From Rickettsia sp. (GTDB lineage Bacteria; Pseudomonadota; Alphaproteobacteria; Rickettsiales; Rickettsiaceae), in contig JADHZC010000011.1 in NCBI GenBank assembly GCA_015657545.1, forward strand, positions 62,001 through 126,000: 64,000 nucleotides of DNA, given 5' to 3'. Shown here one piece after another: positions 11,883 through 21,928 of this stretch (the stretch's first letter is position 1; each line of letters opens with the position of its first letter). A program made the translations under genes and the position numbers. The notes under the pieces are model-generated. The model ran no database searches and was not told where the DNA came from. It saw only the letters and a program-made list of their open reading frames with translations.

Positions 11883-12028
11883 AATATTAATCAAATATAT
11901 TAATTTATTAACTAATGATAAATTAAATAGAAATAAAGAGCAAAATTTTTTTGGAAAATATAGAAATATAAAATAATATTGTTATTGTTAAACATAAGAT
12001 ACTGAGTCATAGTAAATTAAATTTTCAA

Positions 12029-12748
12029 ATGAATTTTTATATAAACAAAAATTTTAAATTTTTTTGGCAATTTTTTGATAAATCACATGAATTTTTACAA
12101 AAAAACCTTACCTTTAAAGAAAAGCTACAATATTTAGTTAAAAAATTTCAAACTGATAAACTAATCACTTTAAAACAAACACATAGTTCTAAAGTAATAG
12201 ATTTAGATAAAATTGATATTAATATCACAAACATTTTTCCTGAATACGAAGGAGATGCTATCATTACTTCTAAAACAAATATAGCAATCTCTGTTAAGAC
12301 AGCAGATTGTGTACCTGTCTTGCTTTTTTGCAAAAAATTAAATATCATCGCTGCAGTGCATTGCGGTTGGAGAGGAAGTTTTATTGATATTATAAAAAAT
12401 ACAACTTCTAAAATGAAAAAAAAAGGATGTTACGACATATATGCAATTATAGGTCCTGCTATACAAAAAGAATCTTACATAGTCCAAAAAGATTTTTTTA
12501 AAAAATTTACTGAAAAAAACAATTATTTTCAGAAATTTTTTGACTATAACAAAAATAATGAAACAAGATTTGATTTACCCAATTTCGTAAAATATAAACT
12601 ATTAATGGAAAAAGTAAAAATTTTTCAATTTATTAAAGAAGACACTTTCTCTATGCCGAATAAATACCCAAGCTATAGATATAAAAAAGAAAATTTAGAA
12701 CATATGTTATCTGTAATCTTCATAAAATCAAGAAATGAAAATTTTTAA
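12029..12748 (+). CDS. pgeF: peptidoglycan editing factor PgeF (laccase-domain protein)
   Basis: PgeF/YfiH proteins (once DUF152, polyphenol oxidase) remove wrongly placed residues from peptidoglycan precursors, and related enzymes act on purine nucleosides. The 239-residue protein has the family's metal-site motifs: QTHSSKV (50-56), KTADCVPVLLF (90-100) and HCGWRG (111-116), then IGPAIQ. The His, Cys and His ligands are all present. It overlaps ccmC by 14 bases and starts a compact cluster pgeF-ccmC-fdxA. A cell with peptidoglycan editing fits the M23, Pal and SPOR genes elsewhere in the window. Confidence 0.9.
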   Translation: MNFYINKNFKFFWQFFDKSHEFLQKNLTFKEKLQYLVKKFQTDKLITLKQTHSSKVIDLDKIDINITNIFPEYEGDAIITSKTNIAISVKTADCVPVLLFCKKLNIIAAVHCGWRGSFIDIIKNTTSKMKKKGCYDIYAIIGPAIQKESYIVQKDFFKKFTEKNNYFQKFFDYNKNNETRFDLPNFVKYKLLMEKVKIFQFIKEDTFSMPNKYPSYRYKKENLEHMLSVIFIKSRNENF

Positions 12749-13442
12749 GCCTTATTTTTTTAAAAAATCTATAGTGAAACTATTAGTTTTTTTATATTTA
12801 CTAACAATAATATTTTTGATATTGGGTTTATATTATTCAATTTGGAGATCTCCAGCTGATTATCAACAGGGAAATTTAGTAAGAATAATGTATGTGCATG
12901 TTCCATGCGCTTGGATGAGTATTTTACTTTACAGTATAATGACTTTTTGTAGTATCTTATATATCACAAAAAAAATACAGATTGCATATTTTATACATAT
13001 ATCTGCTACATATGTAGGATCTTTGTTTACTGCATTAACATTAATTACTGGATCTCTTTGGGCAAGACCTACTTGGGGAAGTTGGTGGGTATGGGACGCT
13101 AGATTAACTTCTGTTTTTATATTATTTCTATTCTACGTAAGTAATATAATGATTATCAAATCTAATAAAAATATCTTCAAATCTTCAATTCCTTCTTCAA
13201 TATTTACTCTTTTAGGATTCATTAATATCCCTATAGTAAAATTTTCTGTAAATATATGGAATGGGATTCATCAAAAATCTAGCATTTTTAGAATAAAAGG
13301 ACCATTAATCGACAGTTCCATGCTAATCCCCCTTACAATAATGGGAGTTAGTTTTTTTTTTGCATCAATAACATTAGTGTTCATGAAAACTAATAATATT
13401 TTTCACAAATCCCACAATAACTACATAAATAAATCAAAATGA
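12735..13442 (+). CDS. ccmC: heme transporter CcmC
   Basis: CcmC holds heme at the periplasmic face and loads it onto CcmE during System I cytochrome c maturation. The 235 residues include the tryptophan-rich signature [13 protein letters not shown] (114-126), flanking heme-ligand histidines in YVHVPCAW (H55) and GIHQKSS (H179), and six hydrophobic segments. This is the usual length. It overlaps pgeF upstream (14 bases) and fdxA downstream (4 bases, ATGA), so translation is probably coupled. Other ccm genes lie elsewhere in the window. Confidence 0.95.
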   Translation: MKIFKPYFFKKSIVKLLVFLYLLTIIFLILGLYYSIWRSPADYQQGNLVRIMYVHVPCAWMSILLYSIMTFCSILYITKKIQIAYFIHISATYVGSLFTALTLITGSLWARPTWGSWWVWDARLTSVFILFLFYVSNIMIIKSNKNIFKSSIPSSIFTLLGFINIPIVKFSVNIWNGIHQKSSIFRIKGPLIDSSMLIPLTIMGVSFFFASITLVFMKTNNIFHKSHNNYINKSK

Positions 13443-13756
13443 CTTACGTTGTATTAGAGAAATGTATTAAATGCAAATATACAGATTGTGTAGAAGTATG
13501 CCCTGTAGACTGTTTTTTTGAAGGGGAGTTAATGTTAGTAATCAATCCTGACGAATGCATAGATTGCGGTGTATGTGTAGATGAATGCCCTATAAACGCA
13601 ATCGCACCTGAAGCTCCTGAATTAATAGACTCAATAGAATTAAATAAAAATCTTTCTCAAACATGGCCTAGAATTTTAAAAAGAAAAGATCCACTCCCAA
13701 ATGCAGATTATTTTGCAACTATAGAAAATAAATACAAAAAATTTATGCAAAAATAA
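13439..13756 (+). CDS. fdxA: 7Fe ferredoxin FdxA
   Basis: This 105-residue soluble electron carrier has a [3Fe-4S] and a [4Fe-4S] cluster. Cysteines at 9, 17 and 21 ([17 protein letters not shown]) and 40, 43, 46 and 50 ([12 protein letters not shown]) provide the ligands. The C-terminal extension ([12 protein letters not shown]) is typical of the alphaproteobacterial FdxA group. The ATG overlaps the ccmC stop in an ATGA junction. Partners are not shown by the sequence. Confidence 0.95.
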   Translation: MTYVVLEKCIKCKYTDCVEVCPVDCFFEGELMLVINPDECIDCGVCVDECPINAIAPEAPELIDSIELNKNLSQTWPRILKRKDPLPNADYFATIENKYKKFMQK

Positions 13757-13787
13757 CAATTTTATAATAGCATAAATAACCTGAAGT

Positions 13788-13900
13788 TCATTCAATGATA
13801 TAGTACAATTATCTAAAGTATTTTAATAATGTCTAGATTATCAAAAATTTTTAAAACATCCTTTTTTTGTTAAGAAAATGTTATTGTATTCATTGAATGA
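13788..13900. promoter_or_regulatory. two matching 11-bp palindromes upstream of the XRE regulator
   Basis: TCATTCAATGA (13788-13798) and TCATTGAATGA (13890-13900) are each a perfect inverted repeat around a central base, and each is the complement of the other. They lie 92 bases apart in the gap before the XRE-family regulator, and the second is 54 bases upstream of its ATG. XRE dimers usually bind such short palindromes and often control their own gene, so these are candidate operators. This is inference from position and symmetry only. Confidence 0.5.
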
Positions 13901-13954
13901 TGTCTATATAATTGCAACAAAGGAAAGTATAAAATAAATAATTTGTTTAAAATA

Positions 13955-14374
13955 ATGCAGAATATTAAAGAATTACCTAAAGGGCGCGTTGATAATATCG
14001 ATAGACTTGTTAGTAAACGTTTAAGAATGAGAAGAGTTATGTTAGGTCTAAGTCAGTATGATATAAGTCGTGCAATTGATGTCAGTGTTCAACAAGTTCA
14101 AAAATATGAAAAAGCTATCAATAGAATTTCTAGTGGAAAACTTCATATTTTAGCTAGATTTCTGAAAGTACCTATAGAATATTTTTTTGAAAAAATTAAT
14201 GCTGACATTACTGGAAACGCCTTCTCTTTCTTACAAGAAGAAAAGTCAGAAAAAGTTGATATATCTGATACTGTACCTGAGAAAGAAATTTTTTCTCTAG
14301 TAAAGGCTTTTAGTGATATCAAAGACCAAAATAGAAGAAAAAAGATTTTAGAATTAACAAAGGTTCTTGGATAG
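13955..14374 (+). CDS. XRE-family helix-turn-helix regulator
   Basis: The protein has about 139 residues. An HTH_3 domain runs from about residue 18 to 70: KRLRMRRVMLGLSQYDISRA, IDVSVQQVQKYEKAINRIS and GKLHILARFLKVPIEYFFE. This pattern (Q-x-x-x-x-Y-E, then LxxLAxxLxVPxxxFF) is common in alphaproteobacterial regulators of this kind. The C-terminal part is charged and ends in a helix (ALVKAFSDIKD-like). ATG at 13955 is preferred; a TTG at 13943 is closer to the purine-rich AAAGGAAAG. It stands alone between fdxA and tRNA-Lys, followed by hairpins. Targets are unknown. Confidence 0.9.
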   Translation: MQNIKELPKGRVDNIDRLVSKRLRMRRVMLGLSQYDISRAIDVSVQQVQKYEKAINRISSGKLHILARFLKVPIEYFFEKINADITGNAFSFLQEEKSEKVDISDTVPEKEIFSLVKAFSDIKDQNRRKKILELTKVLG

Positions 14375-14394
14375 CCCCAATACTAAATCAACTT

Positions 14395-14422
14395 AAGCCC
14401 AATACCATAAATTATTGGGCTT
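14395..14422 (+). terminator. hairpin after XRE gene
   Basis: AAGCCCAATA (14395-14404) pairs perfectly with TATTGGGCTT (14413-14422) around an 8-base loop, 20 bases past the stop. The following sequence CTATGATTT has only a weak T-run, so termination may be partial. A second, larger T-rich hairpin lies at 14536. Confidence 0.7.
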
Positions 14423-15174
14423 CTATGATTTATATTGAAAGATTTGTACAAAAAATAATTACAAATTATCTAGTTTACAAATCTCTAAAAAAATAAACCA
14501 TTGAACTAATCAAGATTAACTGACTCTGCGTCCTTTTATCAAAATTAATTATTTGATTATGTGTAACATAAAATTTATTTGAATTTTGATAAGCTTTTTT
14601 TATTTTTTCTTTTAGCTGTTTGTAAAAATCAAAAAATTTTTCTATTAAACAAAAATTTTTTTTCTAGACTAATTTGTAATTAATTGTAATTAATATTTCT
14701 TTTAACAATCACTATATATATCAAAGAATACCAAAGGTAATTAGCGCTCTCATTTCTATAGCTTAAAGGGAAATGAAATTTTATCACTTGCCTGATAATA
14801 TTATGCAACAAATTAACATAAATATTGTACATATATAGACTTCGAATACTAAATTACCTTAAAATATAAAATTTAATCGATACAAAATTTTTTTTAATTT
14901 CTAGTTAAATATAACTTAAATTTTAATTTCTCATATTGAGTATTACCATTTTAGATGATGATTTATAATAATATGATAAAAAATATGAATAATGTTATTG
15001 TGTATTTAGTCTATAGATAGAAAAAAATATGTTTATAAACCTGCCAATTTCAAGTTCATTTGATTTTTCAAAATTTTCAGCAATACTAAAGAGAAATTAA
15101 TATTGCTTTGGTATTAGGGTTGCTATATAAAGTTATACTAAATAGGCAATTTAATTTTATTACTATTTATTTGG
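14423..15174. other. intergenic region before tRNA-Lys
   Basis: These 750 bases contain one notable structure, the hairpin with T-run at 14536-14600. The rest is AT-rich with stops in all frames and no recognisable gene on either strand. Confidence 0.4.
14536..14600 (+). terminator. large-loop hairpin followed by T-run
   Basis: TTATCAAAATT (14536-14546) pairs with AATTTTGATAA (14582-14592). A small ATGT..ACAT hairpin lies in the loop, and GCTTTTTTTATTTTTT follows. The shape fits a plus-strand Rho-independent terminator, either backing up the XRE hairpin or ending an unseen transcript. Confidence 0.45.
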
Positions 15175-15247
15175 GGGCCTGTAGCTCAGTTGGTAGAGCA
15201 CTTGACTTTTAATCAAGTTGTCCCGAGTTCGAATCTCGGCAGGCTCA
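15175..15247 (+). tRNA. tRNA-Lys (UUU)
   Basis: The 73-base gene has acceptor pair GGGCCTG/CAGGCTC with one G-T pair, D arm GTAGCTCAGTTGGTAGAGC, anticodon stem CTTGA/TCAAG with loop CTTTTAA (anticodon TTT), and T arm CCCGAGTTCGAATCTCGG. CCA is not encoded. Confidence 0.96.
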
Positions 15248-15369
15248 CATAATTAATTGCTTTTATTATCTGATTACTAAAGAATATAGTATCATTTTTA
15301 TATTAATCATTTTAAAATGATTGCTTAAGATTTTTGATTTAGAAACATCATCACTAATGAGGGCTATGT

Positions 15370-15804
15370 ATGTCAAACAGTTTAAACAGAGTATTATTAA
15401 TAGGAAATTTAGGAAAAGACCCAGAAGTAAAATCTACAAATCATGAAAATAAGGAAATCGTATTATTGAATTTAGCTACAAGCGAAAATTGGAAAAATAA
15501 AGCAACTGGCGAAAAAAAAGAAAAAACAGAATGGCATAGAATTGTTATTTTTAAAGAGGGTTTAGTATATATAGCTAAAACTTATCTGAAAAAGGGTTCT
15601 AAAGTTTATTTAGAAGGACAACTACAAACAAGACGCTGGACAGATCAAAATGGAACAGAAAAATTCACAACTGAAATTGTTTTACAAGGATTTCACTCAA
15701 ATTTGATCCTTTTAGATAAAAAAGGCCAAAATAATTTCCAATCTGATACAGATAATGATTCTTCAGTTTCTGAAGAAATATTAGATGATGAGATTCCGTT
15801 TTAA
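15370..15804 (+). CDS. ssb: single-stranded DNA-binding protein
   Basis: SSB coats single-stranded DNA during replication and repair. The 144 residues start with the typical MSNSLNRVLLIGNLGKDPEV, followed by the OB-fold with NLATSENWKNK, TEWHRIVIF and GSKVYLEGQLQTRRW (residues about 36-95). The tail is acidic and ends DDEIPF, the conserved docking peptide for partner proteins. The linker is short, as in reduced genomes. It stands alone, with a purine-rich GAGGG site before the ATG. Confidence 0.97.
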   Translation: MSNSLNRVLLIGNLGKDPEVKSTNHENKEIVLLNLATSENWKNKATGEKKEKTEWHRIVIFKEGLVYIAKTYLKKGSKVYLEGQLQTRRWTDQNGTEKFTTEIVLQGFHSNLILLDKKGQNNFQSDTDNDSSVSEEILDDEIPF

Positions 15805-16005
15805 TTATTTAATTAATAATTATAGGATATATGATTCAAAATATTAAATAATTTCGTATATAAAAACTGATTATCATCTTTTACATTAAATAACATGGTT
15901 TAGTGAAAAATATAAAATTTAGTTTCATCTATGTAACAAAATATATCAAATTATTATTTTTGATATATATAATAAGTAAAAACAAATAATATAGTAATTA
16001 ACTAA

Positions 16006-16044
16006 AAGATATTGTAATTATTTTGTAAAAAATTACAATATCTT
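16006..16044. terminator. 14-bp hairpin flanked by A and T runs
   Basis: AAGATATTGTAATT (16006-16019) pairs perfectly with AATTACAATATCTT (16031-16044). It is followed by seven A on the plus strand, so the T-run is on the minus strand. It lies 200 bases past ssb and 97 before the yebC fragment, in a 336-base spacer where nothing else is seen. Confidence 0.5.
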
Positions 16045-16140
16045 AAAAAAATTTATATCAGAAAGATGGCAAATAGCTTTCAATCTACATTTTTGAGATT
16101 TTTACAATTTATAATTCGATTAATATACTAATTATAAATT

Positions 16141-16362
16141 ATGGCAGGACATTCAAAGTCTAAAAACATCAAACATAGAAAAAATAATCAAGATCAAAAA
16201 AGAGCTAAATTATTTTCTAAACTGTCTCAAAACATTTCTACTGCGGTAAAGTTAGGAGGTGTAGAAATAGCTAATAATCCAAGATTAAAAAAGGCTATAG
16301 AAGAGGCTAAAAATGGAAATATGCCTAAAGAAAGGATAGAAAAAGCGATGACTACAAAATAA
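16141..16362 (+). CDS. yebC: YebC N-terminal domain only (truncated)
   Basis: YebC/PmpR/TACO1 proteins are about 240 residues and act in gene regulation or in translation of proline-rich stretches. Here only 73 residues remain: MAGHSKSKNIKHRKNNQDQK, then RAKLFSKLSQNIS, GGVEIANNPRLKKAI and NMPKERIEKAM. This is the whole N-terminal three-helix domain, cut just where the family continues with GG.....YEEI. The following 85 bases show no remnants of domains 2 and 3. The frame is clean and the motifs are well kept, so either the truncation is recent or the domain has a function of its own. It precedes rpmF by 85 bases. Confidence 0.85.
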   Translation: MAGHSKSKNIKHRKNNQDQKRAKLFSKLSQNISTAVKLGGVEIANNPRLKKAIEEAKNGNMPKERIEKAMTTK

Positions 16363-16447
16363 AAATTTCATATTTTTATAGTATTTTATTAAAAATTATG
16401 TTAAAAGGAACTGGTTAATTATTTCAGAAAGATAAAAAAGAATATTT

Positions 16448-16642
16448 ATGGCTGTTCCCAAGAAAAAAACATCTTCTTCTAAGAGAAATCAAAGACGTTC
16501 TCATGATGGTCTTAAACCTATAAACGTAGTGATAGACAAAACTACTGGAGAGTATAGACTTTCTCACCATCTTGATAAATCAAACGCTATGTATAAAGAA
16601 AAAGAAGTTTATAATATATTAAAAAAATCTGCTGACAACTAG
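16448..16642 (+). CDS. rpmF: 50S ribosomal protein L32
   Basis: L32 is a small structural protein of the large ribosomal subunit. The 64 residues start MAVPKKKTSSSKRNQRRSHD, the family signature. They continue through KPINVVIDKTTGEYRLSHHL, where the usual zinc cysteines are absent, as in the cysteine-less form. In many alphaproteobacteria rpmF is followed by plsX-fabH, but here a convergent permease follows instead. Confidence 0.95.
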   Translation: MAVPKKKTSSSKRNQRRSHDGLKPINVVIDKTTGEYRLSHHLDKSNAMYKEKEVYNILKKSADN

Positions 16643-16755
16643 AATTTTGTCTCAATATGTAAAATGATTTACATAATTAAACATAATATCCAAGCGACTT
16701 ATTATTTCTTCATGACAATGGTGAGTTTTTCTTAATAACAGAAAAAACATCCATA

Positions 16756-18138
16756 TCACTGATTTTTTTGAATAAAAATTTTCCTGATAAAATACAGAAC
16801 ACTACCTAAAATTATCCAACCAAGGATAGTCCAGAAATAGATTATAGACTGTGCATTTCGTATAAATTGTATAACAAGAAGATAAGAAATTAAACAAAAT
16901 GTTATGGGCAATAAAATTTTTACATATGGTACTCTTAATATTCTAGTAAGCCTATAATGTTTTCTCCTGAATTGTACAAATAATACAAGCAAGATTATAG
17001 AATTTATTAAACTTGATATACTTGAGATATGTCCTAAAAATCTTAATGGAAAAAGACCTGAAAGACAAAATACAAAAATTCCAGTAAAAATTATAGATAT
17101 ATAAGGTATAGCATCCCCTCTTAATTGTGTAAAAAAATCAGGTAGTAATTGATCATTTGCAATGGAATAAGTGATTCTTGTAATTGCATACATATTGACC
17201 AGTAATCCTGTAACCATAGAAAATATAGCCCCTAACATTACTATATATGCAATGTTCTCTCTCCCATGTTTTTGAAATACGAAAACCAAGGGATTAGATA
17301 CATTTTTTAGCTCCTGATAATTAATTGCTCCATTAAGGAATAATGCTGTTAAAACATATATAATAATTGCAATTATTACAGAAAATATTAATCCATGCAA
17401 TAAATTGCGGACTGGATCTCTACATTCTTCTACTGCACTTGAAAGCAAAGAATATCCATTGAAAGAATAAAATAATAAACCTCCTCCAGCGAATAGTCCT
17501 TTTAAACCAAAGGGCATGAAATCTTTAAAATTTTCTTTATCGAAATATTTAGCAGAAAAAGTAATAAAAAAGAATATTGTTGCAAACTTTATTATAACTA
17601 ACAAATTACTAGTATTTTTACTCAAATTGATTCCTAAAAATAGAATCAATGTTAAAACAGATACTAAAAGAGATGATATGATATTAAAATATCCTCCTTC
17701 AAATGGAGAAACAGCAAATTTGTAAGGTAAGAATTCTGCAACAATATCATAAAAATAATTAGACCATCCAACAGCTACAGAAGATGCAGCTGTAGCAAAT
17801 TCTAATAGAATCATCCAAAAAGCAAGCCAAGCAATAATTTCTCCAAATATATTATATGAATAACTATATATAGCAGCAGAGCTAGGAACCATAGTGGTTA
17901 GTTCAACATAAAAAAATGCCATCAGTAAAGAAATAAATCCTGTTACACAATAAGAGATGATAATAGCAGGACCAGTATATTCCGCTGAAACCAAACCACT
18001 TAATACAAAAATTCCTCCTCCTACGATAGCTCCTATGCCTAAGAAAATGAGATCTAAACTGCCTAAATTTTTTTTCAGATTACTATTTTTAGTGGATATT
18101 TGAATTTCTGATAAAGATTTTTTTTTAAAAAAATTCAT
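16756..18138 (-). CDS. APC-family amino acid permease
   Basis: This is an inner-membrane amino-acid transporter of the APC superfamily, cationic amino-acid/YhdG-like branch, and probably imports or exchanges host amino acids. The 460 residues hold about 12 hydrophobic segments. TM1 has the unwound motif GIGAIVGGGIFVLSG (about 35-49). This is followed by GPAIIISYCVTG, the conserved FYVELTTMVPSSAAIYSY (about 76-93), and later AVEECRDPVRN. The length is normal for the family. It lies alone, convergent with rpmF. Substrate cannot be told from sequence. Rickettsiales keep several such permeases. Confidence 0.92.
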   Translation of the reverse strand: MNFFKKKSLSEIQISTKNSNLKKNLGSLDLIFLGIGAIVGGGIFVLSGLVSAEYTGPAIIISYCVTGFISLLMAFFYVELTTMVPSSAAIYSYSYNIFGEIIAWLAFWMILLEFATAASSVAVGWSNYFYDIVAEFLPYKFAVSPFEGGYFNIISSLLVSVLTLILFLGINLSKNTSNLLVIIKFATIFFFITFSAKYFDKENFKDFMPFGLKGLFAGGGLLFYSFNGYSLLSSAVEECRDPVRNLLHGLIFSVIIAIIIYVLTALFLNGAINYQELKNVSNPLVFVFQKHGRENIAYIVMLGAIFSMVTGLLVNMYAITRITYSIANDQLLPDFFTQLRGDAIPYISIIFTGIFVFCLSGLFPLRFLGHISSISSLINSIILLVLFVQFRRKHYRLTRILRVPYVKILLPITFCLISYLLVIQFIRNAQSIIYFWTILGWIILGSVLYFIRKIFIQKNQ

Positions 18139-18609
18139 AAAGATGTTTTAAGAAAAATAGGTTGATATTTATATTAAGATAAGAAATGCTGAATTTATCA
18201 TATCGAAAATATTTAATAAGAAAAGATAAAATAATCAACCAAACCATTGCAACTCATTTAGTAATGAGAAAAATTTTTATATATAAAACTATTTAATATA
18301 CTATTATTATAGAATTACACATAAGATATAGAATTACACATAAGAGTTTAAGGTTAGCAACATTATGTTTTTAATATATTTTATATAGTTTTTTCTATTG
18401 ATTAACCAGTAAATTCACTTTTTAAACTATTAATAATAGCTAATTCTATAGTAAGTAACAATTTAATGATTTCACAGAAAAAATACTCTTACAAACATCT
18501 TATTGAAGTTGCATTTTAAATATATGAATTAGATAATTTCGTAACTGTTTATATAATTACTTGATGCTTGAATCTAATAATTTGTATAAACTGCTTCTGT
18601 TATCAAATT
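18139..18609. other. intergenic region with a 19-bp tandem repeat
   Basis: This spacer between the permease and tRNA-Leu is AT-rich with no gene seen. A 19-base unit starting AGAATTACACATAAGA is repeated directly at 18311 and 18330. The permease promoter should lie near 18139-18250. Confidence 0.5.
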
Positions 18610-18696
18610 TGGTACCCATAGCCGGACTTGAACCGGCACGAACACAATGTTCCACGGATTTTAAGTCCGTTATGTCTACCATTCCATCATACGGGC
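18610..18696 (-). tRNA. tRNA-Leu (UAA), CCA encoded
   Basis: On the minus strand the gene starts GCCCGTATGATGG. The acceptor pair is GCCCGTA/TATGGGT, the anticodon stem ACGGA/TCCGT with loop CTTAAAA (anticodon TAA), a long variable arm as expected for Leu, and T arm CCGGTTCAAGTCCGG. The 3' ACCA is encoded, unlike in the other tRNAs of this window. Confidence 0.95.
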
Positions 18697-18948
18697 ATTT
18701 TCAAAAAATAGCACAAAAAACCAAGTCCCTAAAATACACCAAAAGCAAAATCTAGTAAATCAAAAAATAGAAAATATTCTAACATTGCAATTCAAATTCT
18801 ACATCTATAATTATCTTGTATCAATTACCTACTTCATTTAAAGCGTAATATTTACTTTATTTATTATTATTAAAAGGTTATAATTGCTGGGATATTTATA
18901 TAGATATCTCTTTTTTTTTGTAAACATTAAAATAGTTTTCTTATTAAA

Positions 18949-19074
18949 ATGAAAGTTGTTAGTTCTTTAAAATCCCTGAAAAAAAGGGATAAAAATTGTA
19001 AATTAGTAAGGCGTAAGGGCGTAATATTTGTGATAAATAAGGTGAAAAAGAAGTTTAAAGCTAAACAAGCTTAA
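18949..19074 (+). CDS. rpmJ: 50S ribosomal protein L36
   Basis: This short gene of 41 codons reads [20 protein letters not shown], then [20 protein letters not shown] and a final Ala. It matches L36 of the cysteine-poor type found in alphaproteobacteria (MKVxxSLKSLKxRDxxCxxVRRKGxxxVINKxxxRFKAxQG). L36 is the smallest protein of the large subunit. It lies alone between tRNA-Leu and gyrA, 145 bases before gyrA. Confidence 0.95.
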   Translation: MKVVSSLKSLKKRDKNCKLVRRKGVIFVINKVKKKFKAKQA

Positions 19075-19219
19075 TTTCTATAAAAATGACAAATTAACTT
19101 TATATATACCTATAGCTGTTATAGCAATTATAAAAATTAAATATCTTGACGGTATGGACCTTATTGTTTTTTTAAAAAAATTTTTACCATTATTACTAAT
19201 TTTTACATAACTAAGTTAT

Positions 19220-21928
19220 ATGACTAATTTTATCAAAGTCAGAATAGATAATGAGATACAGCGCTCTTATTTAGATTATGCAATGAGTGTGATTGTAAGT
19301 AGAGCGATTCCTGATCTTAGAGATGGTCTCAAACCAGTACATAGACGTATATTATATGCTATGTATGAATCTGGATATTGGGCAAATAAACCATATAAAA
19401 AATCTGCTAGAATAGTTGGAGACGTGATAGGTAAATATCATCCCCATGGAGACACTGCCGTTTATGATGCTTTGGTTAGAATGGCACAAGAATTCTCTCT
19501 AAGAATACCTCTTATTGACGGTCAAGGAAATTTTGGATCAATAGATGGTGATCCGGCAGCTGCTATGAGATATACAGAAGCAAAATTATCTAAAATAAGC
19601 CATTTTTTATTAGAAGACATAGATAAAAATACCGTAGAATTCCAAAATAATTATGATGACTCTGAAAGAGAACCAAAAATTTTACCTTCTGTATTTCCTA
19701 ATTTACTAGTCAATGGTAGCGGAGGTATAGCAGTTGGTATGGCCACTAATATTCCTCCTCACAATCTAGGAGAAGTGATAGATGCTTGTTGTGCTTATAT
19801 AAAAAATAATAATATTACTATTGATGAAATTATTTCCTACATACAAGGCCCAGATTTTCCTACAGCTGGTACTATAATTGGAACAGCAGCAATAGATTCT
19901 GCATATCGTACTGGTAAAGGTATTATAACCATTAGAGGTAAACATAATATTGAGCAAGATTCTGATGGTAAAGAATCTGTGATTTTAACTGAACTTCCGT
20001 ATGGAGTTAATAAATCCAAATTAATAGATAGGATATTAGAACTAATAAAAGAAAAAAAAATAGTTTCAATATCTGAAATTAGAGACGAATCTAACAAGGA
20101 AGGGATAAGAATTGTAATTAATCTAAAAAGAAATAACCCCACTCAATTATTAATAAATCAGATATGTAGCTACACAAATTTTCAAACAAGCTTTGGTATC
20201 ATACTGTTAGCTCTAAAAGATTCTATACCTAAAGTGATGAATTTAGGAGAAATTATTAGATCTTTTGTTGATTTTAGAGAAGAAATTGTTACCAAAAGAA
20301 CAATATTTTTATTGAATAAAGCTAGAGAAAGGGCACATATTTTACTTGGCATAAGAATTGCTATAGGTCATATAGATAAAGTCATTGAGATCATAAAATC
20401 CTCTGCTAGTAGTGCAGAAGCTCAAGAGAATTTACTAAAAGAAAAATGGCATTGTGAAGAAATTATAGAAATTATCCAAATAATAGAGCAAGAAACACCT
20501 ATACAAGATGGGAATTTTATTTTTTTAACATCAGCACAAACAAAAGCAATTTTAGACATAAAATTACAAAGACTTACTTTGTTAGAAAAAGGTAAATTAG
20601 AAAAAGATATCTCTGAATTAAAAAAAAATATCCTAAGATATCTTGAAATACTATCATCAAGGGAAGTTTTACTTTCTATACTTGAAAGTGAGTTCGTAGC
20701 AATTAAAGAAAAATTCAACACTCCAAGAGCAACAACTATAGAACATAATTCTTCAGATTTGCAACAAAATCTAGAAGACATGATAAAGCAAGAAGATGTG
20801 GTAGTGACCTTATCTCATAATGGTTATATTAAAAGAGTTGCTTTAGATACTTATAAAGCCCAAACTAGAGGAGGGAAAGGTAGGATAGGATCTACAATGC
20901 AAGAATCTGATATTATCAACAAAGTTCTTGTATGTAATTCTCATGATAAACTCTTGTTTTTTACTAATCTAGGTAAAATATATGGAATGAAAATATATAA
21001 GATACCAGATTCTACTCCTAGTAATAAGGGAAAACATATAGCAAACATGATACAGTTCTCTCATGAGAATGAGAAAATTGCTACTATAATGTCTTTACAT
21101 AGAAATGTTGACTCTCTTAAGCATTTATCTTTAGTGTTTCTAACATCTAATGGACAAGCAAAGCGTAATAGCATTTTAGATTTCGTTAATATTCCTCTTA
21201 TTGGAAAAATAGCAATTGGACTTGAAGAAAATGAAGAATTAGTTGATGTCAAAACAGCATTAGAAAAAAGTCATGTTATAATTTCTACGAGACTAGGAAA
21301 AATCATTAGATTTCAGGTGCAGGATTTAAGAGTTTTCAAATCAAGAAAAACCTTTGGAATTAAGGCTATTCGCTTGACAAAAGAAGATAAAGTGGTTTCT
21401 TTAGATATTATCAATGGTTTTGAAGTTGATTTTGATTTGAAAAGCGCTTATCTTTCTATCTCATTAGAAAATAGACTTAAAATTATTGATGCTATTAAGA
21501 AAGGAGATCCTAATACATTAAATCCTTTATTAAAAAACGTTAAAGTTGATGGTATCAATCAAGAACAAATACTAGAATTAGCTCAAAATGAAGAATTTAT
21601 CTTAACTATAGGAGAAAGAGGATTAGGTAAATTCACATCTTCATACGCTTATAGAAAAATAAAAAGAGGAGGTACAGGAGTAAATAATATGAATATTAAC
21701 AAAAAAACAGGGAAAGTCGTAGCAGCATTAAAAGCCTCTTTAAAAGACGATTTAATTATCATAACCAATCAAGGAAAAATTATTAGATGTAAGCTAAATC
21801 AAGTAAGAATAAGTAGCAGAAATTCTTCGGGAGTAAAATTATTTACTATAGAAACAAATAATTATATTGTCTCTTTATCTCTAGTTGCAGAAGAAGAGCT
21901 TGTAGAGGAAGAAAGAACAATAATATAA
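19220..21928 (+). CDS. gyrA: DNA gyrase subunit A
   Basis: GyrA cuts and rejoins DNA in the A2B2 gyrase that adds negative supercoils. The 902 residues open with [20 protein letters not shown]. The catalytic tyrosine is Y118 in [11 protein letters not shown]. The quinolone region reads [12 protein letters not shown], with Thr79 at the position of E. coli Ser83 and Asp83 at that of Asp87; this is the type expected of a fluoroquinolone-sensitive enzyme, but that is inference. The C-terminal pinwheel contains the GyrA box QTRGGKG (about 552-558). The length is normal. A monocistronic layout is likely, with an undefined 145-base upstream gap. Confidence 0.98.
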   Translation: MTNFIKVRIDNEIQRSYLDYAMSVIVSRAIPDLRDGLKPVHRRILYAMYESGYWANKPYKKSARIVGDVIGKYHPHGDTAVYDALVRMAQEFSLRIPLIDGQGNFGSIDGDPAAAMRYTEAKLSKISHFLLEDIDKNTVEFQNNYDDSEREPKILPSVFPNLLVNGSGGIAVGMATNIPPHNLGEVIDACCAYIKNNNITIDEIISYIQGPDFPTAGTIIGTAAIDSAYRTGKGIITIRGKHNIEQDSDGKESVILTELPYGVNKSKLIDRILELIKEKKIVSISEIRDESNKEGIRIVINLKRNNPTQLLINQICSYTNFQTSFGIILLALKDSIPKVMNLGEIIRSFVDFREEIVTKRTIFLLNKARERAHILLGIRIAIGHIDKVIEIIKSSASSAEAQENLLKEKWHCEEIIEIIQIIEQETPIQDGNFIFLTSAQTKAILDIKLQRLTLLEKGKLEKDISELKKNILRYLEILSSREVLLSILESEFVAIKEKFNTPRATTIEHNSSDLQQNLEDMIKQEDVVVTLSHNGYIKRVALDTYKAQTRGGKGRIGSTMQESDIINKVLVCNSHDKLLFFTNLGKIYGMKIYKIPDSTPSNKGKHIANMIQFSHENEKIATIMSLHRNVDSLKHLSLVFLTSNGQAKRNSILDFVNIPLIGKIAIGLEENEELVDVKTALEKSHVIISTRLGKIIRFQVQDLRVFKSRKTFGIKAIRLTKEDKVVSLDIINGFEVDFDLKSAYLSISLENRLKIIDAIKKGDPNTLNPLLKNVKVDGINQEQILELAQNEEFILTIGERGLGKFTSSYAYRKIKRGGTGVNNMNINKKTGKVVAALKASLKDDLIIITNQGKIIRCKLNQVRISSRNSSGVKLFTIETNNYIVSLSLVAEEELVEEERTII

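Noticed and set aside
18561..18755. 64-codon open frame over tRNA-Leu
   Set aside because: The protein-like text (VPIAGLEPARTQ) is the known artefact of translating the antisense of a tRNA T arm.
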